A stretch of DNA of 7,612 nt. Source: Desulfobacteraceae bacterium. Lineage in GTDB: Bacteria > Desulfobacterota > Desulfobacteria > Desulfobacterales > Desulfobacteraceae. Shown one piece after another: positions 6,794 through 7,612 of the stretch. The position numbers and the translations under genes were made by a program. Below the pieces are notes generated by a model. That model was not told the origin of the DNA. It ran no database searches and worked only from the letters and a program-made list of their open reading frames with translations. Position 1 is the stretch's first letter, and each line of letters opens with the position of its first letter. The stretch covers positions 1 through 7,612 of the forward strand of contig PIVQ01000332.1 of NCBI GenBank assembly GCA_003354055.1, in the 5' to 3' direction.

Positions 6794-6820
6794 CCGGCGG
6801 ATACAGCCCGGCGGATAGAG
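6794..6820 (+). repeat. Tandem 14-base direct repeat between kinase and SBP genes
   Basis: CCGGCGGATA occurs at 6794-6803 and again at 6808-6817. The repeat continues with CAG versus GAG, so the period is 14. GCCGG (6793-6797) can also pair with CCGGC (6808-6812) across a ten-base loop. It lies between the stop at 6789 and the ribosome site of the next gene. There is no T-run, so it is not a terminator. It may be a spacer duplication or a weak stem that affects expression of the last gene. Confidence 0.6.
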
Positions 6821-6837
6821 ATGGAACGGAGAAATTT

Positions 6838-7599
6838 ATGAAAAAACTACTGACGATATATTTGTTATTATTTGTGATCCTTTTTGGAAGCCGGGCAATG
6901 GCGCGGGACACAATACGGATAAGTACCGGTGAGTGGGCTCCCTATATTTCCGAAACCCTTCAAGGATACGGGGTGATCTCTCAAATTGTGGCCGAGGCCT
7001 TTCTCCTTGAAAATATCAGGGTGGAACATGGTTTTTTCCCCTGGGGACGGGCTATGGCCATTGCCGAACATGGGAAATGGGATGCCACATCCGTATGGTA
7101 TTATCACGAGGACAGAAAAAAACTTTTTCTAATGAGTGACCCTGTCTTTGCCATAGAAGAGGTGTTTTTTCACCTCAAAGATGTCAACTTCCAATGGGAT
7201 AACTGGTCTGATCTGGAGGGCCTCACCATTGGGGGCACCATTGCATATACCGTTACCAAGATTCTTGAGGACAAACAGGAAGAGGGAGGATTCCAGCTTG
7301 AAATTGTACCCACTGATGAAAACAATTTCAGAAAGCTGCTCATGGGACGTATTGATCTCTTTCCGTTGACAAAGACAGTTGCCTTTGCCCTTTTGAAAGA
7401 AAAATTTTCATCCGAAGAGATACGTCGCATCAACTTTCATCCTAAATCAGTGAATTTCGGGGAACTCTATCTGTTGTTTTCTAAAAAGGACCCTGAGGGT
7501 CATGATATGCGCCGTCGGTTTAACCGGGGGCTTAAGAAACTCAAGGCCAGTGGCAGATATGAACAGTTGATGAAGTCTGTGTCGCCTCTGTCTGAATAA
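6838..7599 (+). CDS. Exported family-3 solute-binding protein
   Basis: A 253-residue periplasmic binding protein of the SBP_bac_3 (HisJ/GlnH-like) fold, of normal length for the family. Residues 1-22 form a signal peptide: two lysines, a Leu/Phe-rich core, and cleavage after AMA. No lipobox cysteine is present, so it should be freely periplasmic. Family marks are GEWAPYISE (31-39) in the first strand region, the HEDRKKLFLMSDPV block (90-103) with R93 at the position of the usual carboxylate-binding arginine, and the NFRKLLMGRIDLFP hinge-side block (163-176). GGAG seven bases before ATG 6838 sets the start. It follows the receiver-PAS kinase by 48 bases on the same strand and probably shares its transcript. 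No ABC permease or ATPase gene is visible. It may therefore act in sensing, or serve a transporter encoded elsewhere. The sequence continues only 13 bases past the stop, so no terminator can be judged. Confidence 0.92.
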   Translation: MKKLLTIYLLLFVILFGSRAMARDTIRISTGEWAPYISETLQGYGVISQIVAEAFLLENIRVEHGFFPWGRAMAIAEHGKWDATSVWYYHEDRKKLFLMSDPVFAIEEVFFHLKDVNFQWDNWSDLEGLTIGGTIAYTVTKILEDKQEEGGFQLEIVPTDENNFRKLLMGRIDLFPLTKTVAFALLKEKFSSEEIRRINFHPKSVNFGELYLLFSKKDPEGHDMRRRFNRGLKKLKASGRYEQLMKSVSPLSE

Positions 7600-7612
7600 A
7601 CCACGACCGTTG

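Noticed and set aside
6821..6841. Six-codon mini-frame ending in TGA that overlaps the ATG of the solute-binding protein
   Set aside because: The ATGA overlap is suggestive of a coupled leader, but the ribosome site before it is poor, and such short frames arise easily by chance.

Overview
The window is a signal-transduction locus, probably from a sulfate-reducing member of the Desulfobacterota, with a Desulfobacteraceae-like relative as my best guess. That guess rests on protein style rather than a database match: the receiver motif DIIMDPGIDG, the insertion inside the histidine-kinase dimerisation domain of the REC-PAS kinase, and the stacking of several hybrid kinases with periplasmic solute-binding domains are all familiar from that group. 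No RNA genes, CRISPR array, insertion sequence or prophage genes are visible.

Left arm (minus strand, about 1-2443): a membrane-embedded hybrid histidine kinase (six membrane helices, kinase core, C-terminal receiver) is read leftwards. About 50 bases downstream of it lies a GntR/FCD-type transcription factor whose 3' end is cut by the window edge. The two probably form one transcript.

Middle (2444-2736): a divergent intergenic region. Each outward direction has a perfect TATAAT placed so that the leader would be only about 20 bases long. A CRP/FNR-like palindrome lies upstream of the rightward promoter, close to position -60.

Right arm (plus strand, 2737-7599): three co-directional genes. 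The first is a hybrid kinase with a periplasmic family-3 solute-binding sensor domain, a single membrane helix, a kinase core, a receiver and a degenerate helical tail. The second is a soluble receiver-PAS-kinase whose ATG directly follows the first gene's stop codon. The third is a free, exported family-3 solute-binding protein 48 bases further on. This looks like an operon.

Taken together, the right arm can be read as a small-molecule sensing relay: ligand in the periplasm, then the membrane hybrid kinase, then a cytoplasmic receiver-kinase, with a second periplasmic binding protein of the same fold. No response regulator with a DNA-binding or enzymatic output is present, so the output must lie outside the window or elsewhere in the genome. 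The GntR protein is the only DNA-binding protein seen, and it has no receiver domain.
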